Below, piece by piece: positions 22,107-33,530 of a stretch of DNA of 64,000 nucleotides (position 1 is the first letter of the stretch; each line of letters begins with the position of its first letter). The notes under the pieces are model-generated. The model worked only from the letters and a program-made list of their open reading frames with translations, ran no database searches and had not been told where the DNA came from. The stretch is taken from assembly GCA_029204225.1 (NCBI GenBank), contig MU832639.1, positions 1 to 64,000 on the forward strand, in the 5' to 3' direction. The stretch is from Diphasiastrum complanatum (Eukaryota > Streptophyta > Lycopodiopsida > Lycopodiales > Lycopodiaceae). The translations under genes and the position numbers were made by a program.

Positions 22107-24645
22107 TCAAGGCATGACTCGTGTGGCACGTCGGCATGACTCGTGGAGGCCCCCATTGAGAGTGTCTGCTACTTCAGTCCGGGGCTAGGAGTCTCGTGGG
22201 CCCAAACAGGAGCTCTTCCATGCCAAAAACCGCACTTGACTTTTTGCACTACTTCAACCCATTCCATTCGGTGGTTCAGATGTCTAAAGTAGCGACGCCG
22301 CGTGCCCTTCTGCAAGCCCTCACATAGTTCTTCAGTCAGTGATAGACGGCCCGTCAATCGGAGGTCGTAAACTTATTATGGACAGGGTGGTTCTCATGCA
22401 AAAATTCAGGGCTTGACAAGGCCCAAATATAGGGTTTTCGGGCCCATCCTTCAGATAACATGACGAGGTGGGACGTGTGGCACCTCGGCGTGACTCATGG
22501 ATGCCCATTGAGTGTTTTTGCTACTTCAGTCCGGGGCCAGGAGTCCCGCGGGCCCAAACAGGGGCTCTTCCGGGGCAAAAACCGCACTTGACTATTTGCC
22601 CTGCTTTGACGCGTTCCATTCGGTTGCTCTGATGCCGGCCTGGCAATGACGCGTGCCCTTTTGTGAGCCCTCATGTAGTTCTTCGGGCAATGACAGACGG
22701 CCCGTCAATCGGAGGTCGAAAACTTATTATGGACAGGGTGGTTCTCATGCAAAAATTTAGGGCTTGACAAGGCCCACAAATAGGGTTTTTGGGCCCATCC
22801 TTCTGATAACATGACGGGGTGGGACATCTGGCACCTCGGCATGACTCGTGGATGCCCATTGAGTGTGTCTTCTACTTCAGTCCGGGGCCAGGAGTCCCGC
22901 GGGCCCAAACAAGGGCTCTTTCGAGGCAAAAACCGCACTTGACTTTTTGCCCTGCTTTGACGCGTTCGGTTGTTCTGATGCCGGTCTGGCGACGACGCGT
23001 GCCCTTCTGTAAGCCCTCACACAGTTCTTCGGGCAGTGATAGACGGTCGTCAATCGGATGTCGGAAACTTATCATGGACAGGGTGGTTCTCATGCAAAAA
23101 TTTAGGGCTTGACAAGGCCCACAAATAGGGTTTTTCAGACAATCCTTTTGATAACATGACGGGGTGGGATGTGTGGCACCTCGCCATGACTCGTGGATGT
23201 CCATTGAGTGTGTCTGCTGCTTCAGTCCAGGGCCAAGAGTCCCGCGGGCCCAAACAGGGGCTCTTCCGGAGCAAAAATCGCACTTTGACTTTTTGCCCTA
23301 CTTTGACGTGTTCCATTCGGTTGTTCTGATGTCGGTCTAGCGACGACACATGCCCTTCTGCAAGCCCTAACATAGTTCTTTGGGCAGCGACAGACGGCCC
23401 GTCAATCGGAAGTCGAAAACTTATTATGGACAGGGTGGTTCTCATGCAAAAATTTAGGGCTTGACAAGGCCCACAAATAGGGTTTTCGGGCCCATCCTTC
23501 TGATAACATGATGGGGTGGGACGTGTGGCACCTCGGCATGACTCGTGGATGTCCATTGAGTGTGTCTGCTACTTCAGTCTGGGGCCAAGAGTCCCTTGGG
23601 CCCAAACAGGGGCTCTTTTGGGGCAAAAAGCACACTTGACTTTTTAACCTGCTTTGACGCGTTCCATTCGGTTGTTCTGATGCTGGTCTGGCGACGACGC
23701 GTGCCCTTATGCAAGCCCTCACATAGTTCTTCGGGCAGTGACAGACGGCCCATCAATCGGAGGTCGGAAACTTATTATGGACAGGGTGGTTCTCATGCAA
23801 AAATTTAGGGGTTGAAATAGGGTTTTCGGGCCCATCCTTTTGATAACATGACGAGGTGGGACGTGTGGCACCTTGGCATGACTCATGGATGTCCACTGAG
23901 TGTGTCTGCTACTTCGGTCCGGGGCCAGGAGTCCCGCGGGCCCATACAGGGGCTCTTTTGGGGCAAAAACCGCACTTGACTCTTTGCCCTGCTTTGACGC
24001 GTTCCATTCGGTGGTTGTGATGCCAGTCTGGCGATGACGCATGCGCTTCTGCAAGCCCTCACATAGTTCTCCGGGCAGTGACAGACGGCCAATCAATCGG
24101 AGGTCGGAAACTTATTATGGACAGGGTGGTTCTCATGCAAAAATTTAGGGGTTGACAAGGCCCACAAATAGGGTTTTCGGGCCCATCATTCTGATGACGT
24201 GTGGCTCCTCGGCATGACTCGTGGATGTCCATTGAGTGTGTTTGCTACTTCAGTCCGGGGCCAGGAGTCCCTCGGGCCCAAACAGGGGCTCTTTCGGGGC
24301 AAAAACCGCACTTGACTTTTTGCCCTGCTTTGACGCGTTCCATTCGGTTGTTCTTATGCCGGTCTGGCAACGACGCATGACCTTATTGAAGCCCTCCCAT
24401 AGTTCTTGGGCAATGATAGACGGCTCGTCAATCGGAGGTCGGAAACTTATTATGGATAGGGTGGTTCTCATGCAAAATTTTAGGGGTTGACAAGGCCCAG
24501 AAATAGGGTTTTCGGGCCCATCCTTCTGATAACATGACAAGGTGGGACGTGTGGCACCTCGACATGACTCGTGGATGTCCATTGAGTGTGTCTGCTACTT
24601 CAGTCCGGGGCCAGGAGTCCAGTGGGCCCAAACAGGGGCCCTTTG
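22107..24645. repeat. GC-rich tandem satellite, units of 336-354 bp
   Basis: Eight occurrences of the anchor TGGATGCCCATTGAGTGTGT at 22144, 22498, 22849, 23194, 23546, 23886, 24222 and 24572, spaced 354, 351, 345, 352, 340, 336 and 350 bases. Each unit also has TCAGTCCGGGGCCAGGAGTC, GACGCGTTCCATTCGG, CAATCGGAGGTCGGAAAC and AGGGTGGTTCTCATGCAAAA in the same order. The first unit is the most diverged and the last is cut after CAAACAGGGGC. The array is markedly richer in G+C and CpG than both flanks. Long minus-strand open frames recur in each unit but shift between units, so I treat them as non-coding. Confidence 0.95.
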
Positions 24646-26059
24646 TAGTTGTTGGCACTTTCATCCCTGAAACAGTTTTTGATGTCAGATTTCACGTGTT
24701 GCCATGGGCAATTATTTTGACATTCTGGAGTGAAAAGATTCGGAAGAGTTTCCTTTGTAGCCTAGAACTCATGCTAACCAACACCAAATAGTTTTGATTC
24801 TCCAGCAAATCGACAAGTGTACCTTAGTAGTATATGAAACTGTGTTCATTTCATATGTCACGAATTGATGCCAAATGGGTGGTTTCGTAAGAAAGAACTT
24901 ACATGGGCACAACAAATGGCCAAAACGACTCCAAACGAGTATATGAGCAGTATGATGCTCACCGCAAGTCGAACCCTAAGTATGCTACCAAGTATGGTAC
25001 CCTAAGTATACCGCTCACTACAAGTCAGACCCTAAGTATGCTACCAAAAACTGACTACTTGGCCCAATTTTCCCGCAAGCGACCATGAGGGGGGGTATGG
25101 GAGGTTGGAACAGTACGTGGGAGTCCACTGCAACTCTCCATCAAGTCTGTTCATGGCCAAGGAGTGACTGGCTATAAACAGGCCTCACAGATAGTGTTTG
25201 ACACTATCGTCTCTGAAACTGTTTTAGGGGTCAACTTCCATGGGTCAGTCTTCAAAGTTCAACTCAGAGGCTAGTATCAAGATAAATTTAATCCATGCAT
25301 TAAGTTTATTTGACAGTTTATTTATTGTTCTAGCTATAAATCAATACTAGTTCCATATCTTATTAGCACTGGCTTTACAAATTGTATAGATTGTTTCAGG
25401 TTTTTCAAGGGTGGTTTCACATGGAGTGAGTCCAACTGGCCCAAATCCTTTACCACGATGGTAAATTTTTTACCACATGTTTTTTTTCCATGTTTAGATA
25501 TTGTTGAAAAAAAAAACTCAAGGAATAAAAATCAGCCCTACAGTTTATTTTAGGCTAATTTGAGAAAAAAAAACACTACATTTGATAGATATTTTTTGCT
25601 TCTTGGAATGGACTATTTGTACTGTGAAAAACTGCACTTGTCTATGAATATTAGGAAATAATATCAGGTCTTTGCATCCCCATTAATGCTCGTAAACAAT
25701 AACTTTTGTGACCTTATGAAAAAAACTAAAGGATCTGAACTAGTCGTTGTCAGCCTCCATCACCTCGGTCATTGATTCAGCATAGCATGGCAAATCACTA
25801 AGTCATTCAAATGTCATATAAACCAAAATGTTAGCAAATCCAATTTCTAACAGCCAAATGGACATACTCACTAGCATCCAGGAGAGCCCAACTCAAATGC
25901 CTCGGACCCAAACTCAGGTAACATGATAGGTTCTTCTATTGACGGACCTGGTACAACCACGCTTGCCTCCATGATTGCACAAGACAAAAGAACCGTTACA
26001 TCTAATTTCAAAAGCAAAAAACAATGCACCTAAACATTTTCACGACTTTCTTCTGACAA
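24646..26059. other. non-coding, small local duplications
   Basis: No gene recognised. Near 24965-25048 a block GACCCTAAGTATGCTACCAA occurs twice with a related partial copy between. A stretch near 24660 (CTGAAACAGTTTTTGA) resembles one near 25210 (CTGAAACTGTTTTAGG), which may mark the ends of a small duplication. Confidence 0.4.
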
Positions 26060-27545
26060 TCAAGTCTCACCTCTTTTCTCTTTCAACCAACTTATGCATT
26101 CTTCATCGCTGTCCATACCAAAAAGGTGGACACCAGCCTTTCGAGCATCAAGGACCGAGGTACCTACACCTACATGTAGGTCCAACGCTACACCACCCTT
26201 GGGGCAGAATGCGGAAAGCAAGAATAACATGAAATATTCACTTTTTTCAGAACTACCTCATATTGGCCTATTGTTCCTTGTGTCTTTAGACCACTCTGAA
26301 TGTGGCAAATAGTGTGTCCAAATATCACTATCCACATCCAACAAGCTGGTATCAAAATATTTTGACCGATTTCGGTCAATTAAGGGCATGGACCCTTTTC
26401 TCGAGAGAAGGTATACATCCATAAAGTGCATCTGCAAATAATGACAAAACAAGCAACTCACATACTTAGATAAATAGATCTTCCAAGCAAATTTATAACT
26501 ATGAAATTATACTCACATAGTCACATACTTACATACTTCCAAGCAAATTTATGACTATGAAACTATATGTATCGAAGGAGATCCAAGTTACAGTGCAATA
26601 ATTCTCATAAATATGCAAGCACTGCATGTGAAAAAACTTGCAACGAAAAAATCACAACTTACATTCATGCCATCCTCTCTTCTTCCAAATGTTTCAATTC
26701 CTCTTAACACAGCACGTCTCTGAATAGCCAACTTCTGTAGGCCGATCTGAATCTCAACTTGCAATCTATGAGTGGGGGGACTGATAAGGATGATCCAACC
26801 ACTGTCGTCCAATACAACCATGCATATATCCAGGCTGGCCTCAAGTGTCTCATCAGACCATTTGTTCCACGTGGACCCACCACCAACGACACCATCAACC
26901 GTGTACCCTGATGGCAAGTCCACAATGATGATGTCGGCACTGTAGGTGGTGCTCTTACCTTTCGTAATCCTCCAAGAAGAATTATTTCTTTCCATGAAGC
27001 ATTTCATGGCCTAATATTCTTGCAGATTGTCCCCATAAGATAATCCTTCCCTTACCATGTTGACATCACCCACAATGACCTCAATAGTAGATGTTAACTT
27101 GGTGTTAACACCTACCATGTCCACTTTCATGTACTCATACTCCTCACATCTTCTTTTAGCAGGCGTGTAAATGCAAATGTAAAAACATTCAATGTCACCT
27201 CCACATCACACGCTTTGATGCTAGCTTCGCCTCTTCCTTTGCCTCGGTGGTCAGGATAGGTTCCATCACAGAAGATATGGAGTCAAAAAGGTAATTTCCA
27301 AACCTCAACCTGATAGATGTAAAATATTTCGTGAGATCCTATAACATGCACAAAAAACACATTGTCAAATCAAATTTCAATTATCTTCAAAACCTCTTGT
27401 CTAATAGTAAAAAATCTCATTGGCAAAGGGTTACCTCCTGCATCCTGACATAGCTCAAGAATCCTCAAAGCCTCCAGTCTGAGTGCCTCGTAGTATACCT
27501 CTCTGGCAACCCAACCCACTGCAAGCAACCACTGCCTAAAGATAG
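26060..27545 (-). pseudogene. beta-class N4/N6 DNA methyltransferase-like gene, broken
   Basis: Minus-strand exons with good splice borders: 27435-27545 (AIFRQWLLAVGWVAREVYYE), then a segment through 27010, then 26660-27007 with ADIIIVDLPSGY, where DLPSGY sits where amino-methyltransferases have DPPY. A donor follows at GAAT|GTAAGT. The exon from about 26430 (acceptor ATTATTTGCAG) reads MHFMDVYLLSRKGSM and LLDVDSDIWTHYL. The last part has CPKGGVALDLHVGVGTSVLD and GVHLFGMDSD, resembling the SAM-binding motif I (DxFxGxGTT) with the acidic residue after the next strand. Motif IV before motif I is the beta-class order. Breaks: TAG in frame at 27007-27009, a stop after NNRPI, and at least one frameshift near 27200. 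Homology is judged from motifs only. In plants such genes are unusual; the neighbour on the other side is a transposase-like gene. Confidence 0.5.
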
Positions 27546-28249
27546 CTGCTAGTAATGAATGTCACAACATATGTATAGTTGTGAATATGTGATAGTGCTA
27601 TTGAGCTTTTCCAAAAAAAAAAAAAAATCACCTTGAATTCTTCTAGGTTAACTTTTAAGCCTGGAGCGACATGTAGTTTAGTGGTCATGGAAAAACATTT
27701 ACCTCTAAAAAAAACAATAAAATAGGTGTTTTCTCAAATTAGCCAATAATAAATTGTTGGTCTGATTTATGATCCTTAAGTTCTCTTTTCCATCAATATT
27801 TATACATGGAAAAAATCATCCATCAAAAAAATATAGCTACAATGTCAAATCAACCTTCTACTTGCCTCAGATCTCAAATCTCATAAATGTAGATGTTTCG
27901 ATATATGGCAGAACCTCTCCACGCTTCTTGAAATGCAAGGAGTTTGCAAAGCTTAGAGCTCGATGATCTGCCTGTGGGGCGTTGGCCATTATTAGTATAG
28001 ATCTGTCTGTGGGGTGCTGGCCAGGGCAAATCTATGGTTTGTGTAAGCCATTAATAGTATTAATTCTCCTAGTTAACGTTATCAATTTCAACTCAACATC
28101 TTTAACGTACCACTACACACTCTATGAAGTTGAACATTTACATGTAAGCATTCCTTGGTGTAGAATTCTCCCTCTTCGGACTACTTTTTCTCTCCTGAGT
28201 TTTATTGATCAGCTTCCAAATTCAAGGTTTCGTGGCAACCATAAGGATC
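27546..28249. other. spacer between two divergent broken genes
   Basis: Contains a direct repeat, CTGCCTGTGGGGCGTTGGCC at 27969 and CTGTCTGTGGGGTGCTGGCC at 28006. As the common upstream region of two head-to-head genes it could have held a shared promoter; no TATA box can be assigned with confidence. Confidence 0.35.
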
Positions 28250-30917
28250 ATGTTTCGTGACTCGGAATTTTTCTATGAAGGAGAGGATGGAGATAGTACA
28301 AGGATTGCGGAGGATTTGATCAACACAAATCAATCTCTCAAATATCTGCCAACGCTCCCATTTTGATTCCTTGTAGAACATTTGAACATTATGATACAAA
28401 ATTTTTCGTTGTGGAACATAGTCTAAGCAAAAACATTTCTATACAACTTGAATCAAGTATTGGCACCTCCAATCACACAGATCAAGATGCAATGGTTATA
28501 ATGGATTTGGATCACGACACATCTCCCAATCCACATTGGGATGCAAGCCCTTTTCTTGTTGCACAAAAATCTCCTAGTACAACCACTCAGGTATCAGACA
28601 CAATGCATGTATTTGACTTGATCAATAGTCTTCCCATCAACAACAAATTACAAAAGCTTGTTAATGGAGTGCAAAATATTTTCATTGTAGATGAGCTTTT
28701 GGGCAGATACGATGGTGATGTCATCTATGAATCGCCAAACATTTTTGAAAAACACAGTTCAATGGAGGGAATGGAACAGAGTAAGGATGGCCACCCTTGG
28801 GTACGTTATGTAACAACCACTATTTCTGGTTTTGCTGGTGATGTTCGAAAGTCGTATTGTGGAGGCTCTTTCATATGCGAGAACGAATTGTGCAGCAATT
28901 TACAATCTTTTGGAAGTGCAAACAGAACCAAATGGAGGGAAAGATTGAGTGTGCGTTGTCCTCTTGGTACTGTGCAGAAATATCATGGTGGATTTTGTGT
29001 TATCATTGTAGTTTTAGACCAACATGTGTTGGGTCTTGTCCTGCCAAAATATATTATGTTATACCACATGATGTTCGGTATACAAGGCTCACAATTCATT
29101 AGGGTCACATTGTCATGCGGTGGCTGAAAGTGAATGTTTGTATACACGGAATATTGTCAGAAATCTAGTTGAAGATCACGTTTCGAAATTGCCTGGTGTT
29201 GGACAAAAGAAAATTGAAAAAGAGATTGCAAAGGAGTTGATAATGAATCAGTTGCTCTCTAAAAATGGCTCTACGATCGAGATGTTAGATGCTGATAAAT
29301 TTTCAGCTATGTTGGACCAATTACAACCCTTAACAAATCAAAGAATAGGAAAATCTATCTACCCGGATTGTTTTCATTATCGGTGTTTTTTTAACATACG
29401 TTCTGCATGTTTTGTTGTGTGCTAATGAATGGTTCTTTCACTGGATAATGTCAGGTTGAGAAAGTGGATAGATGACTTCAAAACCAACAATCAATCCAAC
29501 ATGGATTCCGTGGATTCCATTCTGAGACTTAAAGAGAAGTGTCAGTATGACTATTTCCAAGGATCCTTGTTCTTTGGGCATGTTTTAGATATCAATAATG
29601 AAAGATGTTTTATCTTCAAGATGTCTACTGTTGGGCCGGCTTCATGTGACTATTGTCAAACAAATGCAGATGGGTGGTGCACTGGAACACTCATGGATAT
29701 GTTTTGATCATGTTAAAAGAATACATGGCTGGACCACAATGGCAGCCCATGTTTATGATCCCAGGTCTGTATATTTCATTGGACGATCTCTTTTCATATC
29801 ATTCTAACCAATTGCTATCTATCTAAGAATTGGAACTTCCTTGTGCAGTATCCAAAGCTTGCAAACTTTAGCTATTTGTGAGATGAAGGTGGAAGACGCA
29901 AAGGTGCAAGTTAAGTTCTGGAAAATGTTGAATGTTGTCATGCAAAAACATGGTTTGGAATCAGTACAATCTAGATGGTTTATGGCAGACGAAGCAGGTG
30001 CCAATTGGGCAGCTGTCAGGAGGATCTATGGTAGCGGAGATGATGTTTCCATGGAGGGACGTGAGCGGTCTTGTCTTTTTCATTTTGAAGATAGTTTGAA
30101 GAAACATACAACCCAATGCATCATACAAGACAAACAACATAAACATATTTCTCTATGTGAGGATTGGAGACTAGCGGTGGACATGACTGATGCCAATGCA
30201 AAGTACAACATAGTGAGGGCCTTCTGGTGATCAGGAGGTGCATATTCTAGCCAAATACCAGCATTGAAAGCGTGGTTATCCTGATGGCACATAAGATATT
30301 CTCATTGGGGAAGATACATGGATGCGGTGAGAGTGTGCAGGATTTTGCTATATGTTTTTATTTCATTATTTGTGATTTTCTCTGAGATCATAATTTGTGC
30401 TCCATTGATTGACAGGTGGTTGAGGACAATGATATTGTGCATATGCCCACAATAAATTTGTCAAAGTCTCAGCATGGTAGTTGGCTTGCTGCTGAGGCCT
30501 ATCGTTCACAATTGTCTCTCTACGATGCATGTGTGGGTGATATGGTCAACGCCATTTTGCAAAGTGCTTGATATGCTTCCTACACTACAGGTCAACACAT
30601 AGGAATAGGGCCTAGCCTTGAAAAGTTGATCAGTAGAGTAACGTCCAATAAAGCATCTGCCATGCAAGGGCAACCATTTGTCAATCTTGTGCATGATGTT
30701 GTTGATTTTGCATCATTGTCTTATGGTTCTTCCACTCTGAGTGGCAATGAAAAGAGTGTTCCCAAAAAATGCCATGTGGCTGATTGGACAAAGGATGATG
30801 TCAATGTCTCCCACAGGCTCAATATTGTGTATGTGAATGTGCTAAGACAAAACACAACTCAATCTGAAGTGCCTCATTGTGAACGCAACATCAAACGACA
30901 TATGCAACTTGCAAGTG
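28250..30917 (+). pseudogene. MULE-like transposase-derived gene, several exons, broken
   Basis: Starts MFRDSEFFYEGEDGD at 28250, shifts frame near 28350, then continues with ILIPCRTFEHYDTKFFVVEH. A Cys-rich part follows (CGGSFICENELCSN, CYHCSFRPTCVGSCPAK, then TIH, LGSHCHAVAESE), split over three frames and one TAG. The part from 29841 has WFMADEAGANWAAVRRIYG and SCLFHFEDSLKKHT, which resembles the MULE transposase pattern of an acidic residue followed by FHF-x-QALxRK. A region from 30421 (VVEDNDIVHMPTINLSKSQH, SWLAAEAYRS, LYDACVGDM) follows an acceptor TTGACAG. Introns probably exist near 29330-29450 and 30230-30420. I judge MULE superfamily as likely but not certain. It reads away from the methyltransferase-like gene. 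Confidence 0.45.
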
Positions 30918-31137
30918 CTATTGCAGAAAGAGAGTATTACTGCAAGATATTGTACTCACTGTTGATATTGATTAGAGTTCAATTTTTGTCTCATTACTGC
31001 GTCGTTTATTTGCGCATTCTGTATGAATTCTTCTACTTGAAACATTATGCTGCTAACTGTTGTGTTTCCGTTCCTACACGCCATGCTCAATCCTCGAGCT
31101 TCTGCTGCCACTCATGCCCACATGCGATTTTACTACA
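30918..31137 (+). repeat. LTR fragment of copia family C
   Basis: Matches the reverse complement of 55989-56200, including TTGTACTCACTGTTGATATT, CAATTTTTGTCTCATTACTG and the end GCGATTTTACTACA. It ends with the expected CA, and a CACTA transposase fragment starts immediately after. The start is not resolved; only the last 220 bases are clear. Confidence 0.7.
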
Positions 31138-31975
31138 TGGCTTGGCATCCACTCCTTTCTACGAGGGTGGACAAATGTCAAAGTTGTGAGCTTGTTTGTT
31201 ACTTTTGAACTTGCAAACTAAGTACGGGTGGTCGGATGCGAGCGTCATGGAGTTGTTTGGGTAAGCTTGCAAGCTTCTTGTGGGTTGTAGACAAATTGCT
31301 CTCATCTCATTTTATTTTTTCATGCATTACGAGAAACTATATATTACTAATTACATAAATATATATTTTGTCGCAATTTGCTCAGAAAAATGTTGCCTCC
31401 AAATAACACCGTGGTGGCTTCTCGACAAGAAGCCAATAAAATGCTATCCGCGGTCGACATGGATTACAAGAGTATTCATGCATGTCCCAATGATTGCATC
31501 TTATATCAAGATGAGTTTGAGGAGGCAAGCACATCTCCACACTATGGGGAACAACGTTATAGGCAATATTTACAAGGAACGACCATACCCACCAAGATAG
31601 TAAGACATTTTCCCATCATACATAGGATATGCCACATGTTTAAGTGTAATTCCATCGCGGAACTAATGACATGGCATTCGAACAATCGTTCATCAGATGA
31701 TACTATGAGGATCCTTGCCGATTCTCCAGCATGGAAGCATGTGGATGCTACCTGTCATGAGTTTAGGGATGAGCCTCGCCATTTGCATGTGGGGTTGGTG
31801 ATGGATGGTGTGAATCCATTTGGTTTGTGCTCCAGATCATGGTCCACTTGGCTGGTTGTCCTTGTAAACTACAACATCCCCCCTTGGCTAAGTATCAAGA
31901 AGGGGCACCCTTCTTATTCCGAAAAAATACAAGGCAAAAAATATGGACGTATATATGGCTCCCTTGGATGATCAC
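31138..31975 (+). pseudogene. CACTA (En/Spm) TNP2 transposase fragment
   Basis: Begins TPFYEGGQMSKL, TGA stop, ACLLLLNLQTKYGWSDASVM, matching the start of the plant TNP2 core. A probable intron runs from TTTGG|GTAAGC (31261) to GCTCAG (31385). Then follow the hallmark blocks MLPPNNTV, IHACPNDCILY, VRHFPIIHR, MTWHSNNRSSDDTMR, DSPAWKHVDA, MDGVNPFG and WSTWLVVLVNYNIPPWL, the Transposase_21 pattern. A frameshift near 31920 moves the continuation KNMDVYMAPLDDH to the next frame, and homology ends by about 31975. The fragment is preceded directly by an LTR end. No CACTA terminal repeats were seen. Confidence 0.85.
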
Positions 31976-33014
31976 AGTAGATTAAAACATTTGTACGTGC
32001 AATTTTGTACATGTTTGTCGTATCCCTAACACATTTAGTTCCATTTAGTCCAATACAAAAAATACAATGCACTGTGGATGCATGGACAACACTTTCATAC
32101 GGAGGAGTGCATTGACAAAAATAGAAAGCTTCACAGCTAATGATGACGTTTAGCATGATGCATCATCATCAGATGGATCGACGACACATGACACACCTTC
32201 TCGATCTCACTCACTGTCACCGTCGCCATTAACTTTTGAAGATCAGCTTATCAAAGAAGATGTTTTGGCTGCCCTCTGCGAAGGTTCAGCAGGCTCTGCA
32301 AGGGTTTAATTCTCGCAGAAAGGGAATGTTCATGGTATACCCTTCATATCCTTGTAGGTCCATGCGAAGCAATCTTTGTATTCCACTAATGTATGCGAGG
32401 GTTCAGACTCGTTTTCCCACCTTTTTGACCTTGGATACCTTCGCAAAAGCACTTTTTTTGGGATCTAACTCTCGCAGACTTCTTTGTGTCACTATCTCAC
32501 TAAGATGGAGCTTCAGAGTTCTCTACGAAGGTTAGTTTTGAGTTTTGAATTTTTTTTTTTTGAATTTTACAAGGGATTTTGGATTTTTTATGGGTTTTTC
32601 TCTGTTTTCTTCATATCTGCTGGGAAGTAACTCTCGCAGGCTTCTGTGCAAGTCTGGGACAGTACCTTGGACCTGCTGTTAGTCATGCAAATGTTGGTTC
32701 CCACTGATTTTTGAATGGTAAGGTCTGAAGTGGTTTCTGGCCACTTTTCTCTGTAAAATACAGACTTGAACGTTTTTTTATGGTTTTTCAAGGTTTATGA
32801 TGGGATGTCAAGCCCTTAGAGGCTGTTTTGTGTCTCCGCTACCCTTCCACACCTCCTTCGCTAGTTGAGAATAGTCCAATCACAAAAAAACACGCAAAAG
32901 AAGCTAACTCTATCCTCAAATACCTAAAATACACTAAAAAGCAAAAGCAACTAAAAGGACAACTAAATCTAGTTAGTGATAGTCTATCCCTAGCAACTAC
33001 GCCACTGTAGGATG
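31976..33014. other. non-coding, possible unclassified repeat
   Basis: Contains TAACTCTCGCAGACTTCT (32467) and TAACTCTCGCAGGCTTCT (32626), two related segments about 160 bases apart, amid sequence I do not recognise. No coding region is supported. Confidence 0.4.

Positions 33015-33530
<516 letters not shown>

Noticed and set aside
22705-24096. Several minus-strand frames of 60-168 codons with similar peptides
   Set aside because: They are repeated translations of satellite units; the frame changes between units and starts differ, with no known family.
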